Assembly (NCBI GenBank): GCA_019753175.1
Contig: JAIELK010000020.1
Location: 1-64,000 of the forward strand
Length of the DNA: 64,000 nt
Direction of reading: 5' to 3'
From: Hyphomonadaceae bacterium
GTDB lineage: Bacteria > Pseudomonadota > Alphaproteobacteria > Caulobacterales > Aquidulcibacteraceae
Shown: in pieces, positions 10,949 through 18,607 of the stretch
Layout of the letters: every line of letters begins with the position of its first letter
Numbering within the stretch: position 1 is the first letter of the stretch
Notes under the pieces: generated by a model
What the model was told of the DNA's origin: nothing
Databases searched by the model: none
Seen by the model: the letters and a program-made list of their open reading frames with translations, nothing else
Made by a program: the position numbers and the translations under genes

Positions 10949-11824
10949 TCATTCCTCCTCGCGCACCCGCGCGGGAAAGCGCTGCCAGCCGATCTCATCC
11001 ATGGCGATCTCGACCCAGGCCCAGCCTTCGCAGCGCAGCTTCTCGGCGAACGGCTGGAGCTTTGCTTCGGCTAGCCGCAAGAGCAGATCGCGGTTGGTCA
11101 ACCAAAGCGTGGGATCGTCTCGTTCCTCGGCGAAAAGGTCGCGCGTGACGCGGCCTTCTTCGGCTTGATAGGCGTCGAGACCGACGAAACGCGCGAGCTT
11201 GTCGGTTTCCGGGATGTGCGCTTGCAGGAGCTGCGCTTTCAGCCGTTGCGGCGTTCGCGCCCATTCGGGCGCATCGAAGAACGCACGTTCTTGCGCGGCA
11301 TGGTCATCGACCACGGAGAGCGCCGCGAGTTGGTCGGCGTCGATCTCATTCTTGCGTAAGGCTGCGATCAAGCGTGGTGAGACACGCGCGAGCCTGACCC
11401 GCCGCGCCACCTGCTGCGTGGTGAGGCCGAAGCGCGCGGCGATCGCCTCGGGGCCTTCGCCCTGATCGATGCGCGCCGCCGTCGCCACAATTTCGTCGGC
11501 CAGGCACATGCCGAGCCGCACAGTGTTTTCGGCGAGCGAGAGTTCGGCCGCGCATTCCTCTGTGCCGATGACGCGGCAGGGAATGAGCGTGTTCTTCTCG
11601 ATGTCGCCCGCCTTCGCCAGAAGACGCAGCGCGCGCAAACGGCGTCCGCCGGCGACGACGGCGAATTTGCCGGCGTCGGTGGCGCGAACCAGAATCGATT
11701 GGATAAGACCATGCGCTTTGATTGAACTGGCAAGTTCGTTGATGCCATCCCGGCGTTTGGTCTTGCGCACGTTCTCTTCGCTCTCCACCAGCTTCGAGAG
11801 CGCGATCATCGTGATGTCTGTCAT
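10949..11824 (-). CDS. ParB/RepB/Spo0J-type nuclease-domain protein, probably C-terminally short
   Basis: The 291-residue protein begins with a ParB N-terminal domain: IALSKLVESEENVRKTKR, then ASSIKAHGLIQSILVR, VVAGGRRLRALRLLAK and ELSLAENTVR, followed by a helix-turn-helix KorB-like segment (PEAIAARFGLTTQQVARRVRLARVS). A Shine-Dalgarno (CTGGAG) precedes the ATG. It ends at REEE*. Relatives of this plasmid/ICE-type ParB-like family that I recall are about 600-700 residues and continue past the EGWAWVE block, so this copy appears to lack the C-terminal half. No parA partner is adjacent, so a chromosome-partition role is unlikely; it is more probably a leftover of a mobile element. Confidence 0.75.
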   Translation of the reverse strand: MTDITMIALSKLVESEENVRKTKRRDGINELASSIKAHGLIQSILVRATDAGKFAVVAGGRRLRALRLLAKAGDIEKNTLIPCRVIGTEECAAELSLAENTVRLGMCLADEIVATAARIDQGEGPEAIAARFGLTTQQVARRVRLARVSPRLIAALRKNEIDADQLAALSVVDDHAAQERAFFDAPEWARTPQRLKAQLLQAHIPETDKLARFVGLDAYQAEEGRVTRDLFAEERDDPTLWLTNRDLLLRLAEAKLQPFAEKLRCEGWAWVEIAMDEIGWQRFPARVREEE

Positions 11825-12249
11825 GGCGATTACTCCAGCGCCACGGCGCGGAGCCTATCCCCGCGCCGGGCGAGGCTCGCCTGCACGCCGAACGGCGCGG
11901 TCAAGGCCCTTTAGGGCCTTGACCGGAGAAGGCGGGCGGCGTGCGATGTGTGAAACGACCGGCGCGGTTGTATTGATTATCGAGCTTCAACCGCAGATGC
12001 CGATGGTGTCGGCAACGGGACCATTCGGCGCTGACAAGGGAAACGGCGTGTCATCCTATCCATCGCGACGCTGGGCCGAACATCTCAGAACCGCAATCGG
12101 TGCACGATGAGGCGCTGGCCTCATACTCTTGCCGACCACTGGCTCGACACGACGGGGGCAGACGCGGACGCTCGGCATCAATACAAGCCGAACGAGGCTG
12201 CCCGCGCGCGCCGCGTTCGCGGCAGCGCGGTTGTACGTAGGGTTCTCAG
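11825..12249. other. 425-bp gap without a recognisable gene
   Basis: The gap lies between the ParB-like gene and a small membrane-protein gene. Only short frames are present, with no family resemblance and no convincing ribosome binding site. A perfect 10-bp inverted repeat lies at 11901-11922. Given the neighbours, the gap may be eroded mobile-element DNA; that is inference. Confidence 0.5.
11901..11922. repeat. Perfect 22-bp palindrome (10-bp arms, 2-bp loop)
   Basis: TCAAGGCCCT-TT-AGGGCCTTGA can form a strong hairpin. It sits about 80 bp upstream of the ParB-like start on the opposite strand sense, so it could be an operator or a terminator from lost upstream DNA. It lacks a following T tract on either strand. 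Confidence 0.5.
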
Positions 12250-12597
12250 TTACGAAGCGCGCACGCGGCGCAAGGAAAGCAAACGCGGGGCGAGAGCCAG
12301 GGCGTGCGCCAACACATAGAGACCAACCTTGTGAAGACGCGAGAGATCGAAGCCTGGTGCATCGATATCAAAGAAATCTACTTGAGCATTGGGGCCGAGC
12401 CCCATTAGCGGCCAAAGCGCCGGACCCCAGATCGTTAGAACTGTGTCAAGCGCACACCAAATGCCGAGGGAAATGAGCGAGGCAAGCACGACATCGCCTC
12501 TGGATTTCCGAAGCGCCAGCACGGCACCTGTCGTCCAATAGGACAAGAGCGCCGCTATCACGAGCGCGAACGCCAGAAAGGAAGCAAGCATCGACAT
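12250..12597 (-). CDS. Small membrane protein of unknown function
   Basis: The 115-residue protein begins MSMLASFLAFALVIAALLS and has three to four hydrophobic helices (about 5-27, 38-60, 62-75 and a weaker one near 95-110), so it is probably an inner-membrane protein. An excellent Shine-Dalgarno (AGGAGG) lies 7 bp before the ATG at 12597, which argues for a real gene. No family is recognised. It lies directly beside the end of the IS3 element (22 bp from its terminal repeat), so its own promoter region may have been changed by the insertion. Confidence 0.7.
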   Translation of the reverse strand: MSMLASFLAFALVIAALLSYWTTGAVLALRKSRGDVVLASLISLGIWCALDTVLTIWGPALWPLMGLGPNAQVDFFDIDAPGFDLSRLHKVGLYVLAHALALAPRLLSLRRVRAS

Positions 12598-12646
12598 GGA
12601 CAATCCTCCTCATTCTCGTGACCTGCCCGGTTTCTTCGGGCCGCGC

Positions 12647-13385
12647 TTAGCTTGAGACGGCGGCCTCCGGCGCTGGTGTTTCCGACATTTCCTGGCGCGC
12701 TGTGCGAACGTGCAGGCCGCTTGCGGCCGGAGCGTTCGTGCAGCGCGCTTCAAGCTTCGCCGCGAACGCGGCCGGCGTCAAATAGCCGAGGCTCGAATGC
12801 GGGCGCACGGTGTTGTAGTGGCGCCGCCAGGCCTCGATCACGACCTTCGCTTCGGCGCGCGAGCGGAACCATTCCATCGACAGGCACTCGTCGCGGAACT
12901 TGCCGTTGAAGCTCTCGGTCGCGCCGTTGTCCGAGCGCAAGCGACTCGCGGGTCCATTCGTCGGTCACCGTCAGGCACTTGATCTGGCGCCCGTCGGCGC
13001 AGGTGTCGAACACGAAGTCGTAGCTCCACACCTCGTTGGCGTTCGTGGGGGCCTGCGGCCGAGGTCGCGCCGCGGAAACCCTTCTGCGCAGGCGCTTTTT
13101 CGGAACCTGCAGCCGCGCCGTGCGCCACAGCCGGTGCGCCCGCGAGAAGCTCATCGCAAAACCGTCCCGGCGCAGGAAGATCGCGATCCGCCGGTAGCCG
13201 TAGCGCGGGTAGTGCGCGGCCAGCGTGCGCATCTTCGCGAGCGCCGGCGCATCCTTCGCCGGCTGTTTCGGCCGATACGTCAGCGCCGAACGCGCGACTT
13301 TCAGAAGCGTGCAGGCCCGCCGTCGCGACAGGCCTTTGCCTGCCGCGAACAGAACGGCGGCGCGCCGCGCCGGCACGCTCACCAT
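12647..13385 (-). pseudogene. IS3-family transposase OrfB, internally deleted and frameshifted
   Basis: The first part (13385 down to about 12945) reads as a normal OrfB: HTH_21-like HYPRYGYRRIAIFLRR, then NEVWSYDFVFDTCADGR with the first catalytic aspartate, and TVTDEWTRESLA. The frame then changes, and LRSDNG followed by ATESFNGKFRDECL and HYNTVRPHSSLGYL continue in another frame to 12647. In intact relatives about 30 codons lie between TRESLA and the RSDNG block and about 25 more between DNG and ESFNG; both stretches are missing here. The protein therefore cannot be a working DDE integrase. Deletion sizes are estimated from family memory. Confidence 0.88.
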
Positions 13386-13642
13386 TTTTTTGCGGCGATC
13401 TCCTTCATCACGTCGATCTCGAGGTCGCGCTCGGCGACCAGCTTCTTCAGCTTGGCGTTTTCCGCTTCGAGCTGGCGCAGCCGGCGCACATCATCGATGC
13501 CGAACGCCCCGAAGCGCTTCCTCCAAGTGTAGATCGCCTGCTCGGAGACGCCTTGTCGTTTCGCGACCGCAGCGACCGAATCCCGCTCGGCCTCCCGCAG
13601 CATCGCCACGATCTGCTCGTCCGTGAACCGCGACTTTCTCAT
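13379..13642 (-). CDS. IS3-family transposase OrfA (helix-turn-helix subunit)
   Basis: This 87-residue protein starts MRKSRFTDEQIVAMLREAE, with a helix-turn-helix (AKRQGVSEQAIYTWRKRFG) and a leucine-zipper coiled coil (LRQLEAENAKLKKLVAERDLEI), as expected for IS3-family OrfA. It overlaps orfB at an A7 run (13385-13391) where ribosomes may slip -1 to make OrfAB. OrfA itself looks intact. Because OrfB is broken, the element should not transpose by itself, but OrfA could still bind the terminal repeats. Confidence 0.88.
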   Translation of the reverse strand: MRKSRFTDEQIVAMLREAERDSVAAVAKRQGVSEQAIYTWRKRFGAFGIDDVRRLRQLEAENAKLKKLVAERDLEIDVMKEIAAKKW

Positions 13643-13872
13643 TGCCCGCCTCCGATTCGGGAGGCAGCCTCTCAAGCAATCCTTGGCCCGAAATTACCGG
13701 GGCAGGTCAGCCGGAGAGGCGTAGTCTGCCACTTTGACTATTCGGAGCAACCTCGATGGACTAAGAGCTACCGGCAAAACCTACCGAAGGCAAAAGGTGC
13801 AAAAGCGTGACGCGCACCCATTTCCCAGCTTCCCCGTAGCGCCCCCAACCGCCCCCGCGCTAATCTCCCTCC

Positions 13873-14331
13873 ATGCCTCTCTCCGAAACCGCCACGCTTT
13901 ACTTCGAAGACCTCTCCCTCGGTCTGCGCGAGACCTATGCCAAGACTGTGAAGGCGTCCGATGTCGTCGGCTTCGCAGAGATCAGCGGCGACCGCAATCC
14001 GATCCATCTCTCCGAGCACTTCGCGGCCAAGACCCCGTTCGGCGGCCGCATCGCGCACGGGCTCTACACTGCGAGCCTTATCTCCGCGGTGATCGGCACG
14101 CGCCTGCCGGGACCGGGCGCGATTTATCTGTCACAGACGCTGCGCTTCCTCGCGCCCGTGCGCATCGGCGACACGGTGGAGGCGAGCGTCGAGGTGGTGG
14201 AGCTGAGCGAGAAGGGCAATCGCGCCAAATTGCGCTGCGAGTGCCGCGTCGGCGAGACGCTGGTGCTGGAGGGCGAGGCGCTGGTGAAGGCGCCGTCGCG
14301 GGCGGCGGCGGGGCCCCACGGTCCGCGCTAG
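13873..14331 (+). CDS. MaoC-like (R)-specific enoyl-CoA hydratase
   Basis: This 152-residue hot-dog fold protein has the hydratase-2 motif ISGDRNPIHLSEHFAAKTPFGG, with the catalytic aspartate and histidine, followed by RIAHGLYTASLIS. It would hydrate trans-2-enoyl-CoA to (R)-3-hydroxyacyl-CoA, linking fatty acid oxidation with polyester synthesis or other pathways; short single-domain members such as PhaJ are of this size. It is a single gene separated by about 160 bp from the IS3 end. The C terminus (last 12 residues) is Ala/Pro-rich. A strong GC-rich inverted repeat follows the stop. Confidence 0.88.
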   Translation: MPLSETATLYFEDLSLGLRETYAKTVKASDVVGFAEISGDRNPIHLSEHFAAKTPFGGRIAHGLYTASLISAVIGTRLPGPGAIYLSQTLRFLAPVRIGDTVEASVEVVELSEKGNRAKLRCECRVGETLVLEGEALVKAPSRAAAGPHGPR

Positions 14332-14379
14332 CAGTGGGTCGTCGCCGCTGAACGATCGCCGCGCGAGATTGCGTTGCGT

Positions 14380-14489
14380 CCCTCCCCCTTGCGGGGAGGG
14401 GGAGGGTGGGGTGGGGGGTGAAGGCGAAAACTTGTACAGGTTAGGCCCTCGCACCCCCTCCCCCATCCCCCTCCCCGCAAGGGGGAGGG
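14380..14489. repeat. Long GC-rich inverted repeat between convergent genes
   Basis: The left arm (about 14380-14418) contains CCCTCCCCCTTGCGGGGAGG and the right arm (about 14453-14489) is its near-perfect reverse complement, giving arms of about 36 bp. It lies between the 3' ends of the MaoC-like gene and ribF and may stop transcription from both sides. A related short palindrome occurs at 63966-63986, so this appears to be an interspersed genomic repeat. Confidence 0.7.
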
Positions 14490-14507
14490 GCGCCAACCAC
14501 CCAACGC

Positions 14508-15440
14508 TTATGAAGTCAGACTTCGCGCTAGCGCCGCGCGCGCGTCGATCGCGTCTTGTTTCATCTGCGCTTTGAGCGCGTCCACGTCTGCGAACCGCGC
14601 CTCGTCGCGCAGAAACGTAGCCATCTCGACTTCGATGATCTTGCCGTAGAGATCGCCGCTGAAGTCGAACAGATGCGCTTCGAGCACCGGCTCGGGCAGC
14701 GCGCCGACCGTCGGGTTGACGCCGACGCTGGCGACGCCCGGCAGCAGCACGCCGTCGCCCAGATCCACGCGCACGGCGTAGATGCCGAGCCTCGGGCGAA
14801 CATAATCGCCAAGCGAAAGGTTCGCGGTTGGGAAGCCGAAGTCGCGCCCGCGCGCAAAGCCCTTGAGCACGTCGCCTTCGATCGCCCAGGGCCGGCCGAG
14901 CATCGCCGCCGCCGCGCTCATGTCGCCGCGGGCGATCGCTTCGCGGACGCCGGTCGAAGAGATCTTTTGTGCGCCGCCGACCGGCGCTACCGCGTCCACG
15001 CTGAACCCAAACGCCGCGCCGAGCGCGCGCAAGCTTGCCGCGTCGCCCATGCGGCCGCGGCCGAAGCGGAAGTCCGCGCCGATGCTGACATGAGAGACGC
15101 CGAGCAACCCGCGAAGCACCCTTTCCACGAACGTCCGATCGTCGGCGTTGGCGAGCGCGGCATCGAACCCGATCTCGAACACTTCCTTGACGCCGCGTTC
15201 GCTCAGCGCACGCGCGCGCTGGCGCGTCGTCTGGAGGCGAAACGGCGGCGCGTCGGGATGGAAGAAGCGCCGCGGATGCGGCTCAAACACGGCCGCGCCA
15301 AGCACGGCCCCGCTCGCCTCGGCCACACGGCGCGCCGATGCAAGAACGGCCTGATGGCCGAGATGCACGCCGTCGAAATTGCCGAGCGCGATCGCCGCGC
15401 CGCGCGCATCGGTTGGAATGGTGGCGGTGTCGACTGTCAT
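14508..15440 (-). CDS. ribF: Bifunctional riboflavin kinase / FAD synthetase
   Basis: This 310-residue enzyme phosphorylates riboflavin to FMN and adenylylates FMN to FAD. The N-terminal nucleotidyltransferase domain shows AIALGNFDGVHLGHQAVL, and the central block LLGVSHVSIGADFRFGRGRMGD is typical. The C-terminal flavokinase domain shows GFPTANLSLGDYVRPRLGIYAV and the terminal block LYGKIIEVEMATFLRDEARF. Length fits the family (about 305-330). It is divergent from the CheY-like gene, and its 3' end faces the GC-rich inverted repeat. Confidence 0.95.
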   Translation of the reverse strand: MTVDTATIPTDARGAAIALGNFDGVHLGHQAVLASARRVAEASGAVLGAAVFEPHPRRFFHPDAPPFRLQTTRQRARALSERGVKEVFEIGFDAALANADDRTFVERVLRGLLGVSHVSIGADFRFGRGRMGDAASLRALGAAFGFSVDAVAPVGGAQKISSTGVREAIARGDMSAAAAMLGRPWAIEGDVLKGFARGRDFGFPTANLSLGDYVRPRLGIYAVRVDLGDGVLLPGVASVGVNPTVGALPEPVLEAHLFDFSGDLYGKIIEVEMATFLRDEARFADVDALKAQMKQDAIDARAALARSLTS

Positions 15441-15527
15441 CAGCTCACGAAGCCTTCATCTGAGACGCCGGCCAGGTTTCCAAACGCTGAATCCGAGGCG
15501 CTTTTCTCGGCCGCTCTTCACCTGTGG

Positions 15528-15542
15528 TTAATGGCTGATTTA
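15528..15542 (+). promoter_or_regulatory. CtrA-like box upstream of the response regulator gene
   Basis: TTAA-N7-TTTA (15528-15542) differs by one base from the CtrA consensus TTAA-N7-TTAA and lies about 50 bp before the ATG at 15592. This is a weak, sequence-only match; its weight comes from the likely Caulobacterales background and the type of gene downstream. Confidence 0.35.
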
Positions 15543-15591
15543 CCGAACATTTTTGTCTGCGCGCTAGAGTTGGACGCAAGTGGGAAACGCC

Positions 15592-15987
15592 ATGTCCGTC
15601 TCGACGACGATGCCGATTTTGATCGTGGACGACTACAACACCATGATCCGCATTCTGCGCAATCTGTTGCGGCGCATCGGTTTCGTGCACATCGAAGAAG
15701 CCTGCGACGCTGACGCTGCGCTCGCCAAGCTGCGCGCCAAACGCTACGCCATGGTGATCTCGGACTCTGACCTCCCGTCCATGACCGGCCTTGAGTTTCT
15801 TGAACGCGTCCGCGCCAATGAGCGGACCCGGGACACGCCGTTCGTGTTGCTCACCCGCGATGAAGGCGAGGGTGTGGAAGCCGAGCAGCGTTGCGGCGCC
15901 TCTAGTCACCTGGTCAAGCCGTTCACGGCGGAATCGCTGCGCGCCGCCATCGAAAGGGTGCTGACCCCTTATCAGATCGCGGTCTGA
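15592..15987 (+). CDS. Single-domain response regulator (CheY-like receiver)
   Basis: This 131-residue protein is a stand-alone receiver domain: ILIVDDYNTMIRILRNLL (acidic pair), the phosphoacceptor aspartate in AMVISDSDLPSMTGLEFL, the switch threonine region VLLTRDEGEGV, and the conserved lysine in SHLVKPFTAESL. There is no output domain, so it should act through protein-protein contact, as CheY or DivK do. The ATG at 15592 is chosen because GTGGGA precedes it; a GTG at 15580 is an alternative. No histidine kinase or che gene is adjacent. It overlaps the convergent SDR gene by 16 bp. Confidence 0.9.
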   Translation: MSVSTTMPILIVDDYNTMIRILRNLLRRIGFVHIEEACDADAALAKLRAKRYAMVISDSDLPSMTGLEFLERVRANERTRDTPFVLLTRDEGEGVEAEQRCGASSHLVKPFTAESLRAAIERVLTPYQIAV

Positions 15988-16742
15988 CCGCCGTCGAACA
16001 CGTAGGTTTGGCCGGTTGCAAAAGCGCCGGCTTTCGACGCCAGCAACACGGCCATGCCCGCGATCTCGTCCGGTTGGCCGATACGCTTCAGGCAGGAGTG
16101 CGCCGTGTAGGTCTTCAAGATGTCCGGATTGTCCCAAAGCGCCTTGGCGAAATCGGTCTGCACGAGGCCCGGCGCGATGGTGTTGACGCGTACATTGTCC
16201 GGGCCGAACTCGAGCGCGAGATTGCGTGCAAGCTGCATGTCGGCGGCCTTGGAGATGTTGTAGGCGCCGATCACCGGGCTGCCTTTCAGACCGCCGATCG
16301 AAGAGATGATGATGATGGCGCCGTCCTTGCGCGCGCGCATTTCGGGCGCCACCATTTGGATCAGCCAATGGTTGGAGACGATGTTGTTCTGCAGAATCTT
16401 GTGGAACTGATCGTCGTTCATGCCGCCCATCGGCCCGAAATAGGGATTGGACGCGGCGTTGCAGACCAGGACGTGAATGTCGCCAAAGGCGCGCCGTGTC
16501 TCATCGACCAAGTTCTGCAGCGCGCCCTTGTCGGCGATGTTGGCCGGGACTGAGATCGCCGCTTTGCGCCCGACCGCGGAATTCACCTCAGCGACGGCGG
16601 CTTCACAGGCGTCCGCCTTGCGCGAGGAGATCACCACATTGGCGCCATGCTCGGCGAGGCGGTGGGCAATGGCCTTGCCGATGCCTTTGGAAGAGCCGGT
16701 GACGATCGCGGTCTTGCCGGTAAGGTCGAACAGAGTGGTCAC
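15972..16742 (-). CDS. Short-chain dehydrogenase/reductase (SDR family oxidoreductase)
   Basis: This 256-residue classical SDR has the cofactor motif TGSSKGIGKAIAHRL (TGxxxGIG), the NAASNP block corresponding to NNAG, the catalytic serine in IIIISSIGGLKGS, and the YNISKAADMQLARNLALEFG block with Tyr-x3-Lys. The basic residue after the glycine motif (SSRKAD) hints at NADPH preference. It resembles DHRS4-like or 3-oxoacyl-ACP reductase-like SDRs, but the substrate cannot be named. The GTG at 16742 is chosen because VTTLFDLTGKTAIVTG is the usual N terminus. Its 3' end overlaps the response regulator on the other strand. Confidence 0.88.
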   Translation of the reverse strand: MTTLFDLTGKTAIVTGSSKGIGKAIAHRLAEHGANVVISSRKADACEAAVAEVNSAVGRKAAISVPANIADKGALQNLVDETRRAFGDIHVLVCNAASNPYFGPMGGMNDDQFHKILQNNIVSNHWLIQMVAPEMRARKDGAIIIISSIGGLKGSPVIGAYNISKAADMQLARNLALEFGPDNVRVNTIAPGLVQTDFAKALWDNPDILKTYTAHSCLKRIGQPDEIAGMAVLLASKAGAFATGQTYVFDGGQTAI

Positions 16743-16821
16743 GAAGCGCTCCCTTGGCGTTTTCGCCACTCTAGGCGGGAGCGGCGCGCCCGGTCTAGAT
16801 TGACCCGACGGAGGTGCGGGC

Positions 16822-17757
16822 ATGCGGATATGGATTGGCTTGGTCTTGGCGGGCGCAGTGGCGCTGGCCGCATGCGAGCAGCGCGCCGATCCGCTGGCCG
16901 AAGCGCGCGCTATGTGCGCTGACGAGCGCGCCGAGTCCGAAGCGCGCATGAATGCGTGCACGACGTTGATCGATTCCGGCGCCATCGAGCCAGCGGATCG
17001 CGCGGAGGCTCTGGCCCATCGCGGCGACGCCACGCATGAAGCGGGCGATGTCACGGGTGCGCTGCGCGACTACAATGCCGCGCTGGACGCTTCGGCCGAC
17101 CAGATGCGCGCCATGGCTGGCCGCGCTGAGATCCTCATCGAAAGCGGCCAGCTTGACGCCGCCGAACCATTGGTCGCACGTTTGATCGAGGCCGGCGAGT
17201 TTACGGCGCGCGCGCATTTCTACGCCGGCGAGATCGCGCGCTTGCGCAGCGACTTCCCGGCCGCCACCGCCGCCTATGATCGCGCCATTGCCGCGGACAA
17301 CCACCACTACATGGCGTTCACCGAACGCGGCCGCATCAAGCAGGCGCACGAAGACTATGACGGCGCCATCGAGGATTACGGGCGCGCCATTGCGATCAAC
17401 CCGCAATACGCGCCGGCCCTGGCGGGCCGCTGTTGGTCGCGTGTGCTGAAGGATGACGGCGGCGTCGATCAGGCGCGCACCGATGCCGACGCCGCGGCTG
17501 AGTTTGCGCCGCGCCTGGTGCAGGGCCAGCTCTGCCGGGGCCTGCTGCAACTGCGCGCCGGGGAGTGGGACGCCGCGCGTGCGTCGTACGAGAAGGCTTT
17601 GGAGGTTGAGCCGGGCAATCCCAACGCCTTGTTCGGAAGGGGTGTCGCGCGCCGCCGCGGCGGCGACCGGCAGGGCACCCAGGACATGAACCAAGCGCGC
17701 GACTTCGAGCCGAACATCGGCCGCGCGTTCGAGGAACTGGGCGTGCAAACCTACTAA
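16822..17757 (+). CDS. TPR-repeat lipoprotein
   Basis: The 311-residue protein starts with a lipoprotein signal peptide (MRIWIGLVLAGAVALAACEQ), with the lipobox cysteine at residue 18. The rest is built of helical repeats with TPR spacing and residues, for example RGDATHEAGDVTGALRDYNA, RGRIKQAHEDYDGAIEDYGR and GRGVARRRGGDRQGTQDMNQ, about six repeats. TPR lipoproteins act as scaffolds in the periplasm or at the outer membrane; there is no specific hint of the partner. It is convergent with the HAD gene, one base apart. Confidence 0.85.
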   Translation: MRIWIGLVLAGAVALAACEQRADPLAEARAMCADERAESEARMNACTTLIDSGAIEPADRAEALAHRGDATHEAGDVTGALRDYNAALDASADQMRAMAGRAEILIESGQLDAAEPLVARLIEAGEFTARAHFYAGEIARLRSDFPAATAAYDRAIAADNHHYMAFTERGRIKQAHEDYDGAIEDYGRAIAINPQYAPALAGRCWSRVLKDDGGVDQARTDADAAAEFAPRLVQGQLCRGLLQLRAGEWDAARASYEKALEVEPGNPNALFGRGVARRRGGDRQGTQDMNQARDFEPNIGRAFEELGVQTY

Positions 17758-17758
17758 A

Positions 17759-18607
17759 TCACGCCAGCCGCGCCATCACGTAGGGTGCTGTCGCGCCCTC
17801 GGCCGCAAACGCGGCGGCTATCTTCAGGGGATCGAGCGCGCCGTCGGTCATCAGTGCTTCGCCGTGCATGCCGGACGCGATGAAGACGCTATCGAAGCCA
17901 TGTGCGTTGGCGCCCACAATGTCGGTGGCGACACCGTCGCCAATGCAGAGGATCTCCGCCTTCGGCACGGCGCGGCCCGCGATCTCTGCGAGTTCCTTGC
18001 ATGCGAGGTCGTAGATCGGCGTGTGTGGCTTACCGGCCATGATCACGCGCCCGCCGAGCGCCGCATAATCGCGCGCCAAGGCGCCGGCGCACCAGATCAG
18101 CTCGTCGCCCACGCGCACGACAATGTCCGGATTGGCGCAGAGCATGTCGAGGTTTCGCGCCCGCATGCGTTCCAGCATGTCGGCATAGGCTTCAGGCGTC
18201 TCCCGGTCGTCATTGAGGCCAGAGACGCCGACGAAGCGCGCGGCCTCAACGCCCGACATGGATAATCCCAGCCCTTCCCAAAGCACCCGGTCGCGCTCCG
18301 GCCCGATCTTGAACATCGGCCCCGGCGCGCGTGCGGCCAGTTCGGCGCGGATCGCGTCACCCGAGGTGACGATGGCGTCGTAGGCCTGTCGCGGGAACCC
18401 CAAGCGATCGAGCTGTGCGGGAATCGGCGCGCGCGGCTTGGGGACGTTGGTGATGAGGATCACGTGTTTGCCGGCTTGTCGCAGGCGTTGCAGCGCCTCC
18501 GCGGCGCCGGGAGACACGCTGCGCCCGTTGTGGATGACGCCCCACACGTCGCAGAACACGGCCGTGTAGCGCGCGACGATGTCGTCGATGCTGGAGAGCA
18601 GGCGCAT
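17759..18607 (-). CDS. HAD-superfamily hydrolase, subclass IIA (TIGR01459 type)
   Basis: This 282-residue phosphatase shows the HAD motifs in order: motif I AVFCDVWGVIHNG (first aspartates), motif II ILITNVPKPRA, the class IIA cap, motif III lysine in VIMAGKPHTPIY, and motif IV ILCIGDGVATDIVGAN. The signature DVWGVIHNG is typical of an alphaproteobacterial group related to NagD-like phosphatases. The substrate is not known. Its ATG overlaps the stop of the uridine kinase-like gene upstream (ATGA at 18604-18607), so the two are probably one transcript. Confidence 0.88.
   Translation of the reverse strand: MRLLSSIDDIVARYTAVFCDVWGVIHNGRSVSPGAAEALQRLRQAGKHVILITNVPKPRAPIPAQLDRLGFPRQAYDAIVTSGDAIRAELAARAPGPMFKIGPERDRVLWEGLGLSMSGVEAARFVGVSGLNDDRETPEAYADMLERMRARNLDMLCANPDIVVRVGDELIWCAGALARDYAALGGRVIMAGKPHTPIYDLACKELAEIAGRAVPKAEILCIGDGVATDIVGANAHGFDSVFIASGMHGEALMTDGALDPLKIAAAFAAEGATAPYVMARLA

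Larger units (their letters stand above)
12619..13709 (-). mobile_element. Degenerate IS3-family insertion sequence (1,091 bp)
   Basis: The element is bounded by imperfect terminal inverted repeats: 12619-12642 reads TGACCTGCCC then GGTTTCTTCGGGCC, and the reverse complement of 13685-13709 reads TGACCTGCCC then CGGTAATTTCGGGCC. Inside lie orfA and a broken orfB in the usual IS3 arrangement on the minus strand, with an A7 stretch (13385-13391) at the overlap, a typical -1 frameshift site. The element is shorter than the usual 1.2-1.3 kb because orfB has internal deletions. No target duplication is visible in the bases next to the ends, so the insertion is probably old or rearranged. Confidence 0.9.

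Noticed and set aside
11946-12319. Two short frames joined by ATGA in the gap after the ParB-like gene
   Set aside because: No ribosome binding site, no family resemblance, composition like random GC-rich DNA.
12611-13720. Target-site duplication around the IS3 element
   Set aside because: The 3-4 bases beside the two inverted repeats differ (TCG and GCC), so no duplication can be claimed.
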